35,120 nt of DNA from an uncultured Coriobacteriaceae bacterium (GTDB lineage: Bacteria > Actinomycetota > Coriobacteriia > Coriobacteriales > Atopobiaceae). Shown in pieces: positions 18,639-26,601 of this stretch. The notes beneath the pieces were generated by a model, which worked only from the letters and a program-made list of their open reading frames with translations, did not search any database and was not told the origin of the DNA. Both the position numbers and the translations under genes were made by a program. Numbering within the stretch: position 1 is the stretch's first letter; each line of letters starts with the position of its first letter. The DNA lies in contig UQSV01000009.1 of the NCBI GenBank assembly GCA_900543875.1, forward strand, positions 1 to 35,120, given 5' to 3'.

Positions 18639-19175
18639 ATGTCCCGTATTGGCAAGAAGCCTGTCCAGATTCCCGCCGGAGTCACTGTGACAGTTGAGGG
18701 CAACCACGTCCACGTCAAGGGCCCGAAGGGCGAGCTCGATCGCCACTTCTCCGAGCTCGTGACCATCAAGGAGGAGGGCGAGGAGATCCTCGTCACCGTC
18801 AACGACGAGTCCCGCGAGGCCAACGCCCAGCACGGCCTGACCCGCACCCTCATCCACAACATGGTCCTCGGCGTCTCCGAGGGCTTCATGAAGCAGCTCG
18901 AGCTCACGGGCGTCGGCTACCGTGTCGCGCTCAAGGGCAAGGATCTTGACCTCTCGCTCGGCTACTCTCACCCGGTCATCTACAAGGCCCCCGAGAACAT
19001 CACCTTCGAGGTCCCCGACAACACGCACATCAACGTGAAGGGCATCTCCAAGGAGCAGGTCGGCCAGGTTGCCGCCGAGATTCGCATGAAGCGTCCTCCC
19101 GAGCCCTACAAGGGCAAGGGCATCCACTACATGGGTGAGCACATCCGCAGGAAGCTCGGCAAGGCTGCCAAGTAA
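18639..19175 (+). CDS. rplF: 50S ribosomal protein L6
   Basis: L6 sits near the sarcin-ricin loop and the factor-binding site. The 178-residue protein begins MSRIGKKPVQIPAGVTV and has the two repeated domains of the family, ending with the conserved KRPPEPYKGKGIHYMGEHIRRK. Normal length. A 66-nt spacer with a perfect 8-bp hairpin separates it from rplR. Confidence 0.98.
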   Translation: MSRIGKKPVQIPAGVTVTVEGNHVHVKGPKGELDRHFSELVTIKEEGEEILVTVNDESREANAQHGLTRTLIHNMVLGVSEGFMKQLELTGVGYRVALKGKDLDLSLGYSHPVIYKAPENITFEVPDNTHINVKGISKEQVGQVAAEIRMKRPPEPYKGKGIHYMGEHIRRKLGKAAK

Positions 19176-19200
19176 GGCCTGTCCAGTAAGTCATAGAAGA

Positions 19201-19222
19201 CCGTCACCCTGCTAGGTGACGG
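19201..19222 (+). promoter_or_regulatory. Perfect hairpin between rplF and rplR
   Basis: CCGTCACC (19201-19208) and GGTGACGG (19215-19222) form a perfect 8-bp stem with a 6-nt loop. No T-run follows. The rplR ribosome-binding site starts 7 nt later, so the hairpin could influence rplR translation or mRNA processing. Confidence 0.55.
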
Positions 19223-19241
19223 CGTGACTAAGGAGATTTTC

Positions 19242-19610
19242 ATGAACAAGTTCAAGGCTAAGAGGGCTGGCCTCAAGCGCCGCGAGCGTCGCGTCCGCTC
19301 CAAGATTTGCGGCACTGCCGAGCGTCCCCGCCTCTCCGTGCACCGCACGAACACCAACATCTACGCCCAGGTCATCGACGACGTCGATGCCAGGACCATC
19401 TGCACCGCCTCGACGCTGGACCCCGAGTTCCGCGCCACGGGCAAGCTGGGCTCCAACAAGGAGGCCGCCGAGCTCGTGGGCAAGATGGTTGGCGAGCGCG
19501 CCCTCAAGGCTGGCGTCACCACGGTGACGTTCGACCGCGGCGGCCGCATCTACCACGGCCGTGTCCAGGCTCTCGCTGATGGCGCCCGCTCCGCGGGTCT
19601 GAAGTTCTAG
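19242..19610 (+). CDS. rplR: 50S ribosomal protein L18
   Basis: L18 binds 5S rRNA together with L5 and L25. The 122-residue product has the KRRERRVRSKICGTAERPRL start, SVHRTNTNIYAQVIDD and the FDRGGRIYHGRVQALADGAR block ending in GLKF, as in the family. The ATG at 19242 is 6 nt after AAGGAG (19230-19235); an in-frame upstream start would overlap the hairpin and lacks a ribosome-binding site. Confidence 0.97.
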   Translation: MNKFKAKRAGLKRRERRVRSKICGTAERPRLSVHRTNTNIYAQVIDDVDARTICTASTLDPEFRATGKLGSNKEAAELVGKMVGERALKAGVTTVTFDRGGRIYHGRVQALADGARSAGLKF

Positions 19611-19622
19611 GAGGTATCTGTA

Positions 19623-20147
19623 ATGGCTCGTAACCCGAAGCAGCAGCGCGACGCCTCCGAGCTCCAGGAGCGCGTCGTCTTCATCCACCGCGTTTCCAAG
19701 ACCGTCAAGGGCGGCCGTCGTATGTCTCTCGTCGCCCTCGTTGTCGTCGGCGACGGCAAGGGCAACGTTGGCCTTGGCACCGGCAAGTCCTCTGAGGTGC
19801 CCCTGGCCATCCAGAAGGCTTCCGACAACGCCAAGAAGAACATGTTCAAGGTGCCCCTGACCGAGACCGGCTCGGTGCCCCACGACGTCATGGGCGAGTT
19901 TGGCGCTGCCCGCGTCCTCGTGAAGCCCGCCATCGACGGTACCGGCGTCATCGCCGGCGGCCCCGTTCGTCCGCTCTTCGAGCTGGCTGGCATCAAGAAC
20001 GTCCTGTCCAAGTCCATGGGCTCCAGCAACGGCCTCAACATCATCAAGGCCGCCGCTGAGGCTCTGAAGCAGCTCTCGAGCCCCGAGGAGACCGCCGAGC
20101 GTCGCGGCCTCACCGTCGCCGAGATGTTCGTCGGGAAGGAGAACTAG
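19623..20147 (+). CDS. rpsE: 30S ribosomal protein S5
   Basis: S5 forms part of the mRNA entry region and affects accuracy; spectinomycin-resistance changes map to its loop in other bacteria. The 174-residue product has RVVFIHRVSKTVKGGRRMSL, the VVGDGKGNVGLGTGKSSEVP segment split around the loop, and SSNGLNIIKAAAEAL. It lies 2 nt before rpmD, in the conserved rplR-rpsE-rpmD-rplO order. Confidence 0.98.
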   Translation: MARNPKQQRDASELQERVVFIHRVSKTVKGGRRMSLVALVVVGDGKGNVGLGTGKSSEVPLAIQKASDNAKKNMFKVPLTETGSVPHDVMGEFGAARVLVKPAIDGTGVIAGGPVRPLFELAGIKNVLSKSMGSSNGLNIIKAAAEALKQLSSPEETAERRGLTVAEMFVGKEN

Positions 20148-20149
20148 TC

Positions 20150-20335
20150 ATGGCGAAGACCCTCACCGTCAAGCTCGTCAAGAGCGCCGTCTGCGGTGTC
20201 AAGGCTGACCAGACCCGCACCTGCCGCGCTCTCGGCCTCCGCAAGATCAACGACACGCACGTGCTTCCCGATAACGAGAGCGTCCGCGGGATGATCTTCA
20301 AGGTCAAGCACCTCGTCACCGTTGAAGAGAACTAG
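20150..20335 (+). CDS. rpmD: 50S ribosomal protein L30
   Basis: L30 is a small 50S protein. The 61-residue product has the family pattern LTVKLVKSAVCGVKADQ, LGLRKINDTHVLPDN and GMIFKVKHLVTVEE. Start and length are standard, and the gene lies in its usual place between rpsE and rplO. Confidence 0.96.
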   Translation: MAKTLTVKLVKSAVCGVKADQTRTCRALGLRKINDTHVLPDNESVRGMIFKVKHLVTVEEN

Positions 20336-20346
20336 GAGTCACACCT

Positions 20347-20796
20347 ATGCAGCTCAACGATCTGCGCCCCGCTGAGGGCGCCAAGAAGGCCCGCAAGCGC
20401 ATTGGTCGCGGCAACGCCTCCGGCCACGGCACCACTGCTGGCCGCGGCACCAAGGGCCAGCTCTCCCGCTCCGGTGGCGGCAAGGGCGCTGGCTTCGAGG
20501 GTGGTCAGCAGCCGCTGGCCATGCGTCTCCCGAAGCTCCCCGGCTTCAAGCACCACGGCCGCGTCGAGTACACGCCGGTCAATGTCTCCCGCCTCGAGGA
20601 CAAGTTCAACGACGGCGACGTCGTGGACACCGAGAGCCTCATCGCCGCTGGCATCATCAAGCGCGACTATGAGCTCGTGAAGGTCCTTGCCGACGGCGAG
20701 ATCACCAAGAAGCTCACCGTCAAGGTCGACAAGGTCACCCCTGCCGCCCAGGCCAAGATCGAGGCCGCCGGCGGAAAGGTTGAGCTCCCGTGCTAA
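20347..20796 (+). CDS. rplO: 50S ribosomal protein L15
   Basis: L15 is a late-binding 50S protein. The 149-residue product begins MQLNDLRPAEGAKKARKRIGRG and has the glycine-rich GTKGQLSRSGGGKGAGFEGG and GGQQPLAMRLPKLPGF blocks typical of the family. Its stop (20794-20796) overlaps the GTG start of secY by 7 nt, so the two are probably translationally coupled. Confidence 0.97.
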   Translation: MQLNDLRPAEGAKKARKRIGRGNASGHGTTAGRGTKGQLSRSGGGKGAGFEGGQQPLAMRLPKLPGFKHHGRVEYTPVNVSRLEDKFNDGDVVDTESLIAAGIIKRDYELVKVLADGEITKKLTVKVDKVTPAAQAKIEAAGGKVELPC

Positions 20797-22079
20797 ATGG
20801 CATCCTCAATGCCTTTCGCGTCAAGGAGCTTCGCAACAAGATCCTGCTGACGGTCGGTATCCTCGTCCTCTACAGGATCGGGGCATACGTGCCCGTGCCG
20901 GGCATCCCCTTCTCGGGGATGCTCTCGGCATATCAGTCGAGCTCCAGCGCGAACAGTGCTATCGCGGTTCTGAACCTGTTCAGCGGTGGCGCACTCTCTC
21001 GCGTGTCGGTGTTTTGCCTGGGCATCATGCCCTACATCACGGCCCAGATCATCATGCAGATGCTCCAGGCCGTGGTGCCGAGCCTCGGCACGCTCGCCCG
21101 CGAGGGCGAGAGCGGCCAGCGCAAGATCACGCAGTACACGCGCTACGTCACCGTGGGCCTCGCCCTGCTCAATGCCATCGGCTACCTCTTCCTCTTCAAG
21201 AGCTCCAGCTTTGGCATCGACTTTTCGCAGACGGGCATCCCCGAGTGGCTGATGAACGTGGTCGTCGTGGTCTCGATGCTTGCCGGCGCCATCCTCATCA
21301 TGTGGATGGGCGAGGTCATCACCCAGCGTGGTATTGGCAACGGCATGAGCCTCATCATCTTTGCCAACATCATCTCGGGCCTGCCCACCTCGATCATCCA
21401 GTCGCTGCGCACCTCTGACAACGGAATCCTGCTCACGATCCTCACCGTCGTGGTAATCGTCGCGGTCGTCCCGTTCATCGTCTACATCGAGCGTGGCCAG
21501 CGTCGCATCGCGGTGCAGTACGCCAAGCGTGTCGTGGGTCGCAGGATCATGGGCGGCCAGTCCACGTACCTTCCCGTCAAGGTCAACACGGCTGGCGTCA
21601 TCCCCATCATTTTCGCGAGCGCGATCCTGTACCTGCCGGCTCAGATTGCGGTGTTCTTCCCCGGTGTTGGCTGGATTAGCACCTTCGCGAACGCCGTGAG
21701 CTCCGGTTGGCTCAACTGGATTCTCTCCGTGCTTCTCATCGTTGGCTTTGCGTACTTCTACACCTCCATGGTGTTCAACCCCGATGAGACGGCCGACACG
21801 CTGCGCAAGCAGGGCGGCTTCATCCCTGGCGTTCGCCCGGGCTCAGCCACCTCGGCCTACATCAAGAACGTGCTGAACCACATCACGCTTCCTGGTGCCA
21901 TCTTCATTGCGATCGTGGCCGTCGTTCCGTCGATCATCTTCACCTTCACCGGCAACTCGCTGGTGCAGGCCTTTGGCGGCACGTCGATCCTGATCATGGT
22001 TGGCGTGGCCCTCGACACGATCTGCCAGATCGAGAGCCAGCTCAAGACCACCAACTACGAGAACCTGCTCATCAAGTAG
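20790..22079 (+). CDS. secY: Preprotein translocase subunit SecY
   Basis: SecY is the membrane channel of the Sec export pathway. The 429-residue protein shows about ten hydrophobic membrane segments. It has the plug and pore-region motif GIMPYITAQIIMQ near residue 75, the cytoplasmic-loop REGESGQRKITQYTRY block and the GMSLIIFANII segment. The FNPDETADTLRKQGGFIPGVRPG loop comes late in the protein. The start is GTG at 20790, inside the rplO 3' end, with GGAAAGG upstream. It is the last gene before a strong terminator. Confidence 0.98.
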   Translation: MLNGILNAFRVKELRNKILLTVGILVLYRIGAYVPVPGIPFSGMLSAYQSSSSANSAIAVLNLFSGGALSRVSVFCLGIMPYITAQIIMQMLQAVVPSLGTLAREGESGQRKITQYTRYVTVGLALLNAIGYLFLFKSSSFGIDFSQTGIPEWLMNVVVVVSMLAGAILIMWMGEVITQRGIGNGMSLIIFANIISGLPTSIIQSLRTSDNGILLTILTVVVIVAVVPFIVYIERGQRRIAVQYAKRVVGRRIMGGQSTYLPVKVNTAGVIPIIFASAILYLPAQIAVFFPGVGWISTFANAVSSGWLNWILSVLLIVGFAYFYTSMVFNPDETADTLRKQGGFIPGVRPGSATSAYIKNVLNHITLPGAIFIAIVAVVPSIIFTFTGNSLVQAFGGTSILIMVGVALDTICQIESQLKTTNYENLLIK

Positions 22080-22101
22080 GTCTCGGACAAAGAGTCTTTG
22101 C

Positions 22102-22138
22102 GGGGTCGTCGCCTTCGGGCGGCGGCCCCGTTTGTTTT
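22102..22138 (+). terminator. Intrinsic terminator after secY
   Basis: GGGGTCGTCGCC (22102-22113) pairs with GGCGGCGGCCCC (22118-22129) around a TTCG tetraloop and is followed by GTTTGTTTT. It separates secY from adk and may be partial, since no clear promoter for adk was found. Confidence 0.88.
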
Positions 22139-22196
22139 GCGGTAGGCTGGAGGGACGGAATTCTCTGATGCGCATCGGCGCAGAAAGAAGGCACGC

Positions 22197-22826
22197 ATGA
22201 ACATCGTTCTGCTCGGCGCCCCCGGTGCCGGTAAGGGTACTCAGGCCCAGAAGCTCGTCGAGGAGTATGGCGTTGCCCACATCTCCACCGGCGACCTGCT
22301 CCGCGCCGCCGTCAAGGCCGGCACCAAGCTGGGCGTCAAGGCCAAGTCCTACATGGACAACGGCCAGCTCGTTCCCGACAAGCTCGTCGTCGACCTCGTG
22401 ACCGAGCGTCTCGACGCCGATGACGCCAAGAAGGGCTTCATCCTCGACGGCTTCCCACGCAACACCGCTCAGGCCGTGACGCTCGACTCCGCTCTTGCCG
22501 AGATGGGCCGCAACCTCGACGCCGCTCTGCTCGTCGACGTTGCCGCCGACGTCATCGTCAAGCGCCTGTCCTCGCGTCGCACCTGCAAGGAGTGCGGCTA
22601 CACCGCTCCCGCCGGCGTCGACACCTGCCCCTCCTGCGGCGGCGAGATGTATCAGCGCGACGACGACAAGCCCGAGACGATCCAGAAGCGCCTCGACGTC
22701 TACGAGACGCAGACCTCTCCGCTCGTCGAGTACTACCGTGGCAAGGGCCTGCTCAAGTCCGTCGACGGCGACCGTCCGGTCGACGAGGTCTATGCGGACG
22801 TCAAGGAGCTCCTCGGTCTATGCTAA
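22197..22826 (+). CDS. adk: Adenylate kinase (zinc-type LID)
   Basis: Adenylate kinase balances AMP, ADP and ATP in the cytosol. The 209-residue protein has the P-loop GAPGAGKGT (residues 7-15), the ISTGDLLRA AMP-binding segment and LDGFPRNTAQA. The long-form LID carries four cysteines in CKEC and CPSC pairs, as in zinc-binding Gram-positive enzymes. It overlaps map by 7 nt, an arrangement found in many spc operons. Confidence 0.98.
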   Translation: MNIVLLGAPGAGKGTQAQKLVEEYGVAHISTGDLLRAAVKAGTKLGVKAKSYMDNGQLVPDKLVVDLVTERLDADDAKKGFILDGFPRNTAQAVTLDSALAEMGRNLDAALLVDVAADVIVKRLSSRRTCKECGYTAPAGVDTCPSCGGEMYQRDDDKPETIQKRLDVYETQTSPLVEYYRGKGLLKSVDGDRPVDEVYADVKELLGLC

Positions 22827-23626
22827 AGATCAAGACCCTGGCAGAGATTGAGGCCATGAAGCCAGCCGGAGCCCTCTCCAAGCTGGCCCTTCGCCGCGTT
22901 GGCGCGATGATTCGCCCGGGCGTCGACACCCTCGAGCTCGACCGCGTTGCCGAGAGCATCATCCGCATGCACGGCGGCACGCCCGCCTTCAAGGGCTACG
23001 GCGGATTCCCTGCCAGCATCTGCTGCTCGGTGAACGACCAGATCGTCCACGGCATCCCGTCTGCGGCCACCGTGCTGCAGGAGGGCGACATCGTCTCCAT
23101 TGACACGGGCGCTATCGTGAACGGCTGGGTGGGCGACAACGCCTGGACCTTCTACTGCGGCAATCCCAGCGTGGCCGACAAGGGCCTGTGCGAGGTCACC
23201 CGCGACTGCCTCAAGGCCGGCATCGCGGCCGCCGTCCCCGGCAACCGCCTGGGTGACGTGGGTCATGCCGTCCAGAGCCTTGCCGAGGCCAATGGCTACG
23301 GCGTGGTACGCGACTACGTGGGGCACGGCGTGGGCCGCGCCATGCACGAGGAGCCCAACGTCCCCAACTACGGCAAGGCCGGCAGGGGAGTCAAGCTCCA
23401 GGTGGGCATGGTCATCGCCATCGAGCCCATGATCTGCCTCGGCGGCTACGAGAGCCACGTGCTCCCCAACCGCTGGACCGTCGTCACCAACGACGGGCTC
23501 ACCGCGGCCCACTACGAGAACACGATCGCCATCACCGAGGATGGCCCCGTGATCCTCACGGCAGACGCCGACGGCCCCTGGTGCGACATGATGGGTGGCA
23601 CGGGCGGCGACGCGGGCGAGCACTAG
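22820..23626 (+). CDS. map: Methionine aminopeptidase, type I
   Basis: Map removes the initiator Met from nascent proteins. The 268-residue product begins MLKIKTLAEIEAMKPAG. It has the five metal ligands in the family order: Asp in SIDTGAI, Asp in VGDNAW, His in VGHGVGRAMHE, Glu in AIEPM and Glu in HYENTIAIT. The ATG at 22820 lies inside the end of adk (7-nt overlap), so they are translationally coupled. A longer upstream reading frame in the same phase is only the open adk antiphase and was rejected. Confidence 0.97.
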   Translation: MLKIKTLAEIEAMKPAGALSKLALRRVGAMIRPGVDTLELDRVAESIIRMHGGTPAFKGYGGFPASICCSVNDQIVHGIPSAATVLQEGDIVSIDTGAIVNGWVGDNAWTFYCGNPSVADKGLCEVTRDCLKAGIAAAVPGNRLGDVGHAVQSLAEANGYGVVRDYVGHGVGRAMHEEPNVPNYGKAGRGVKLQVGMVIAIEPMICLGGYESHVLPNRWTVVTNDGLTAAHYENTIAITEDGPVILTADADGPWCDMMGGTGGDAGEH

Positions 23627-23653
23627 TCACGCCTGGCTACAGAAGTTGTGGAG

Positions 23654-23687
23654 AACCCGCGCCGCATGGACGTAGCGCGGGTTTTTC
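23654..23687 (+). terminator. Intrinsic terminator after map
   Basis: AACCCGCGC (23654-23662) pairs perfectly with GCGCGGGTT (23675-23683) over a 12-nt loop, followed by further T residues. The infA promoter overlaps this structure. Confidence 0.85.
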
Positions 23688-23695
23688 GTTATGAT
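23667..23695 (+). promoter_or_regulatory. Probable infA promoter overlapping the map terminator
   Basis: TGGACG (23667-23672), a 17-nt spacer and TATGAT (23690-23695) resemble a sigma-70-type promoter. The -35 lies in the terminator loop and the spacer in its downstream arm. It would start the infA-rpmJ-rpsM-rpsK-rpsD-rpoA-rplQ transcript near 23702. Confidence 0.6.
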
Positions 23696-23737
23696 GTTCA
23701 GTCGCTGTGTCATGTATCGAGGAGAAGGTAGCACGCA

Positions 23738-23956
23738 GTGAGCAAACAGGATGCAATCCAGCTTGAGGGCAAGGTGCTCGAGCCGCTGCCCAACGCGATG
23801 TTTAACGTTGAGCTCGAGAATGGCCACACCATTCTCTGCACCATCTCGGGAAAGATCAGGATGAACTACATCCGCATTCTTCCCGGCGACAAGGTTGACG
23901 TGGAGATCTCCCCGTATGACCTGCAGCGTGGCCGCATCACCTACCGCTACAAGTAG
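23738..23956 (+). CDS. infA: Translation initiation factor IF-1
   Basis: IF-1 occupies the A site of the 30S subunit during initiation. The 72-residue protein has the OB-fold sequence QLEGKVLEPLPNAMFNVELENGH split around the usual beta strands and the end PYDLQRGRITYRYK. The start is a GTG at 23738 after GAGGAGAAGG. It heads the alpha-cluster transcript. Confidence 0.97.
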   Translation: MSKQDAIQLEGKVLEPLPNAMFNVELENGHTILCTISGKIRMNYIRILPGDKVDVEISPYDLQRGRITYRYK

Positions 23957-23985
23957 GGGTTCGGCAGGACCACCCGGTCCAAACC

Positions 23986-23999
23986 GCCGCGCAAGCGGC
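23986..23999 (+). repeat. GCCGC-GCAA-GCGGC hairpin upstream of rpmJ
   Basis: A perfect 5-bp stem with a GNRA loop. The 14-nt sequence is identical to 17854-17867 upstream of rpsZ. It lies in the 116-nt infA-rpmJ spacer, 73 nt before the rpmJ start, and has no T-run. Confidence 0.5.
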
Positions 24000-24072
24000 A
24001 CACAGCCTTGGATATTCTCGCCAGCGGCTGGGCGTTCATATAGGAAAGCAAGACACACCGAGAGGAAGAACG

Positions 24073-24186
24073 ATGAAAGTACGTCCTTCGGTCAAGAAGA
24101 TGTGCGACAAGTGCAAGATCATCCGTCGCCACGGTAAGGTGTACGTGATCTGCGAGAACCCGCGCCACAAGCAGCGTCAGGGCTAG
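24073..24186 (+). CDS. rpmJ: 50S ribosomal protein L36 (zinc type)
   Basis: L36 is the smallest 50S protein. The 37-residue product starts MKVRPSVKKMCDKCKIIRRH and has the CxxC...C...H zinc ligands (C11, C14, C27, H32), then KQRQG. The ATG at 24073 follows GAGAGGAAG. It lies in the usual infA-rpmJ-rpsM order; I translated it by eye because it is short. Confidence 0.95.
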   Translation: MKVRPSVKKMCDKCKIIRRHGKVYVICENPRHKQRQG

Positions 24187-24200
24187 GAGAGGAGCACAAG

Positions 24201-24572
24201 TTGGCCCGTATTAACGGCGTCGACCTCCCGCGCGAGAAGCGCGTTGAGATCGGACTTACCTACATCTACGGCATCGGCCGTACCGCCGCTTCTAAGATCT
24301 GCGCCGAGACTGGCGTTGACCCCAGCACCAAGGTGCGTGACCTCACCGAGGATGAGGTCTCGAAGATGCGCGATTACATTGACGCTAACTACACCGTCGA
24401 GGGCGACCTCCGTCGTGAGACGCGTCAGAACATTGCCCGCCTGATGGAGATCGGCTGCTACCGCGGCCTCCGTCACCGCAAGGGCCTCCCCGTCCGCGGC
24501 CAGCGCACGCACACCAACGCTCGCACCCGCAAGGGCAAGAAGCGTCAGGTCGGCGGCAAGAAGAAGAAGTAG
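24201..24572 (+). CDS. rpsM: 30S ribosomal protein S13
   Basis: S13 is a 30S head protein contacting the P-site tRNA and the 50S subunit. The 123-residue product has ARINGVDLPREKRVEIGLTYIYGIG, LRRETRQNIARLMEIGCYRGLRHRKGLPVRGQRT in family order and a lysine-rich tail. The start is a TTG at 24201 after GAGAGGAG; TTG also starts rpsL in this window. Length is normal. Confidence 0.97.
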   Translation: MARINGVDLPREKRVEIGLTYIYGIGRTAASKICAETGVDPSTKVRDLTEDEVSKMRDYIDANYTVEGDLRRETRQNIARLMEIGCYRGLRHRKGLPVRGQRTHTNARTRKGKKRQVGGKKKK

Positions 24573-24585
24573 GGGAGACTGACTA

Positions 24586-24993
24586 ATGGCTACTGCTAAG
24601 AAGGGCGCCCAGGCTCGCGGGCGCATCAAGCGTGCCGACCGTAAGAACATCTCTGTCGGTCAGGCTCACATCAAGAGCACCTTCAACAACACGATCATCT
24701 CGATCACCGACCCCCAGGGCAACGTGATCTCCTGGCGCTCCGCCGGCATGGTCGGCTTCAAGGGCTCCCGCAAGTCCACCCCGTTCGCCGCTCAGATGGC
24801 TGCCGAGGCTTGCGCCAAGGAGGCCATGGAGCACGGCGTCCACAAGGTCTCCGTCTTCGTCAAGGGCCCCGGCTCTGGCCGCGAGACCGCCATCCGCTCC
24901 CTCCAGGCTGCTGGCCTCGAGGTTTCGAGCATCCAGGACAAGACCCCCATCGCGCACAACGGTTGCCGTCCGTGCAAGCGTCGCCGCGTGTAG
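24586..24993 (+). CDS. rpsK: 30S ribosomal protein S11
   Basis: S11 sits on the 30S platform near the E site. The 135-residue product has GQAHIKSTFNNTIISITD, SAGMVGFKGSRKSTPFAAQMAAE and KDKTPIxHNGCRPCKRRRV-type blocks at the C terminus (DKTPIAHNGCRPCKRRRV here). Normal length. It lies 13 nt after rpsM and 19 nt before rpsD. Confidence 0.98.
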   Translation: MATAKKGAQARGRIKRADRKNISVGQAHIKSTFNNTIISITDPQGNVISWRSAGMVGFKGSRKSTPFAAQMAAEACAKEAMEHGVHKVSVFVKGPGSGRETAIRSLQAAGLEVSSIQDKTPIAHNGCRPCKRRRV

Positions 24994-25012
24994 GTAAGGA
25001 AGGAATCTAACT

Positions 25013-25606
25013 ATGGCAGTGGATAGGACTCCTGTCCTTAAGAGGTGCCGCGCGCTCGACATTGACCCGATCGTGATGGGCATCAACAAGAAGTCGAACC
25101 GCCAGCCCAAGCGCCAGCGCCGCAACGAGAGCGAGTACGGCCGTCAGCTCCGCGAGAAGCAGAAGGCCAAGTTCATCTACGGCGTGCTTGAGAAGCAGTT
25201 CCACATGTACTACGAGAAGGCTCTGAAGATCGAGGGCATTACCGGTGACAACCTGCTCACCATCCTCGAGAGCCGCCTCGACAACGTGGTCTTCCGCCTT
25301 GGCTTCGCCCGCACCCGCAAGGAGGCCCGTCAGACCGTCCGTCACGGCCACATCACTGTGAACGGCAAGCGCGTCGACATCCCCTCCTACCGCGTGAAGG
25401 CCGGCGACGTCGTGGCTGTCGCCCCCAAGTTCAAGGACCTGCTTCCCATCAAGGAGGCCCTGATCTCCTCTGAGCACATGGCCGTGCCTGCTTGGCTCGA
25501 GGTCGACATCGAGAAGCTGACGGGTACCGTCCTGCAGCTCCCGACGCGTGACCAGATCGACCTTGATCTCGACGCCCAGCTCATCGTCGAGCTCTACTCC
25601 AAGTAG
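25013..25606 (+). CDS. rpsD: 30S ribosomal protein S4 (zinc-free form)
   Basis: S4 nucleates 30S assembly through the 16S 5' domain. The 197-residue protein has ESRLDNVVFRLGFARTRKEARQ and the S4 fold VRHGHITVNGKRVDIPSY RNA-binding segment (about residues 90-150). It lacks the CxxC motif near the N terminus found in zinc-binding S4. Other bacteria often use S4 to repress the alpha operon; its position just before rpoA fits but does not show this. Confidence 0.97.
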   Translation: MAVDRTPVLKRCRALDIDPIVMGINKKSNRQPKRQRRNESEYGRQLREKQKAKFIYGVLEKQFHMYYEKALKIEGITGDNLLTILESRLDNVVFRLGFARTRKEARQTVRHGHITVNGKRVDIPSYRVKAGDVVAVAPKFKDLLPIKEALISSEHMAVPAWLEVDIEKLTGTVLQLPTRDQIDLDLDAQLIVELYSK

Positions 25607-25628
25607 TAGAGACCGGTTGGAGGTTTCT

Positions 25629-26570
25629 ATGTCCGATTTCATCCGTCCCAACGTGACGGTAGAAGAGGTCAGCGACAACGTTGCCCGCGTCGTTGCCGAG
25701 CCGCTTGAGCACGGCTATGGCGATACCCTGGGCAACTCGCTCCGCCGCGTGCTGCTCTCCTCGCTCGAGGGCGCCGCTGTGGAGGCCATCCAGATCGACG
25801 GCGTACAGCACGAGTTCACGACGGTCGAGGGCGTCTATGAGGACGTCACCGACATCGTGCTGAACGTCAAGGGCCTTGCTTTCAAGAGCCTTGGCGTTGG
25901 CGACGAGGCCACGGCCACCATCTCCATCGATGGCCCGGCCACGGTGACTGGCGGGGACTTTGACATCCCCTCCGAGTTCAACCTCGTTAACCCCGAGCAC
26001 GTGATCTGCACGCTCTCCGAGGGCGCCCACCTTACGATGTCGATGCGCATCGGCACCGGCCGTGGCTACGTCTCTGGCGAGGACAACGAGCATGACGACG
26101 ACCCCATCGGTCTGATTCACGTCGACTCGCTCTTCTCGCCCGTGCGCCGCTGCGCCAAGGCCGTCGAGCCTTGCCGCGTGGGCCAGCACACCGACTACGA
26201 CAAGCTCGTTCTCGAGATCGAGACGAACGGTGGTGTGTCTCCCCGCGAGGCCGTCGTCGAGGCCGCGAACATCATCAACCAGCACATGGCTGCGTTCATG
26301 TCCCTGGCCGATGAGGGTGAGCAGGCCGAGGAGCCGTCGATCTTCGCCGCTGGCCAGACCGACGACAACACTGAGCTTGACAAGCAGATCGAGGACCTGG
26401 ACCTGTCTGTGCGCTCCTACAACTGCCTGAAGCGCGCTGGCATCCACTCCGTCCGTCAGCTCGTCGAGTTCTCCGAGAACGACCTGCTCAACATCCGCAA
26501 CTTCGGCGTCAAGTCCATCGAGGAAGTCAAGGACAAGCTTGAGTCGATGGGCCTGAGCTTCAAGGCTTAA
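25629..26570 (+). CDS. rpoA: RNA polymerase alpha subunit
   Basis: Alpha forms the assembly dimer of RNA polymerase and binds UP elements and activators through its C-terminal domain. The 313-residue product has the NTD signature GYGDTLGNSLRRVLLSSL (residues 31-48). A linker follows, and then a CTD at 26397-26555 (residues 257-309) with R262, N265, G293, K295 and S296 aligned to E. coli R265, N268, G296, K298 and S299. The ATG at 25629 follows GGAGG (25619-25623). The CTD resembles a module in the rpoC extension. Confidence 0.98.
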   Translation: MSDFIRPNVTVEEVSDNVARVVAEPLEHGYGDTLGNSLRRVLLSSLEGAAVEAIQIDGVQHEFTTVEGVYEDVTDIVLNVKGLAFKSLGVGDEATATISIDGPATVTGGDFDIPSEFNLVNPEHVICTLSEGAHLTMSMRIGTGRGYVSGEDNEHDDDPIGLIHVDSLFSPVRRCAKAVEPCRVGQHTDYDKLVLEIETNGGVSPREAVVEAANIINQHMAAFMSLADEGEQAEEPSIFAAGQTDDNTELDKQIEDLDLSVRSYNCLKRAGIHSVRQLVEFSENDLLNIRNFGVKSIEEVKDKLESMGLSFKA

Positions 26571-26601
26571 GCGCCGCTACATCGCATAGGAGTAACTGAC
26601 T

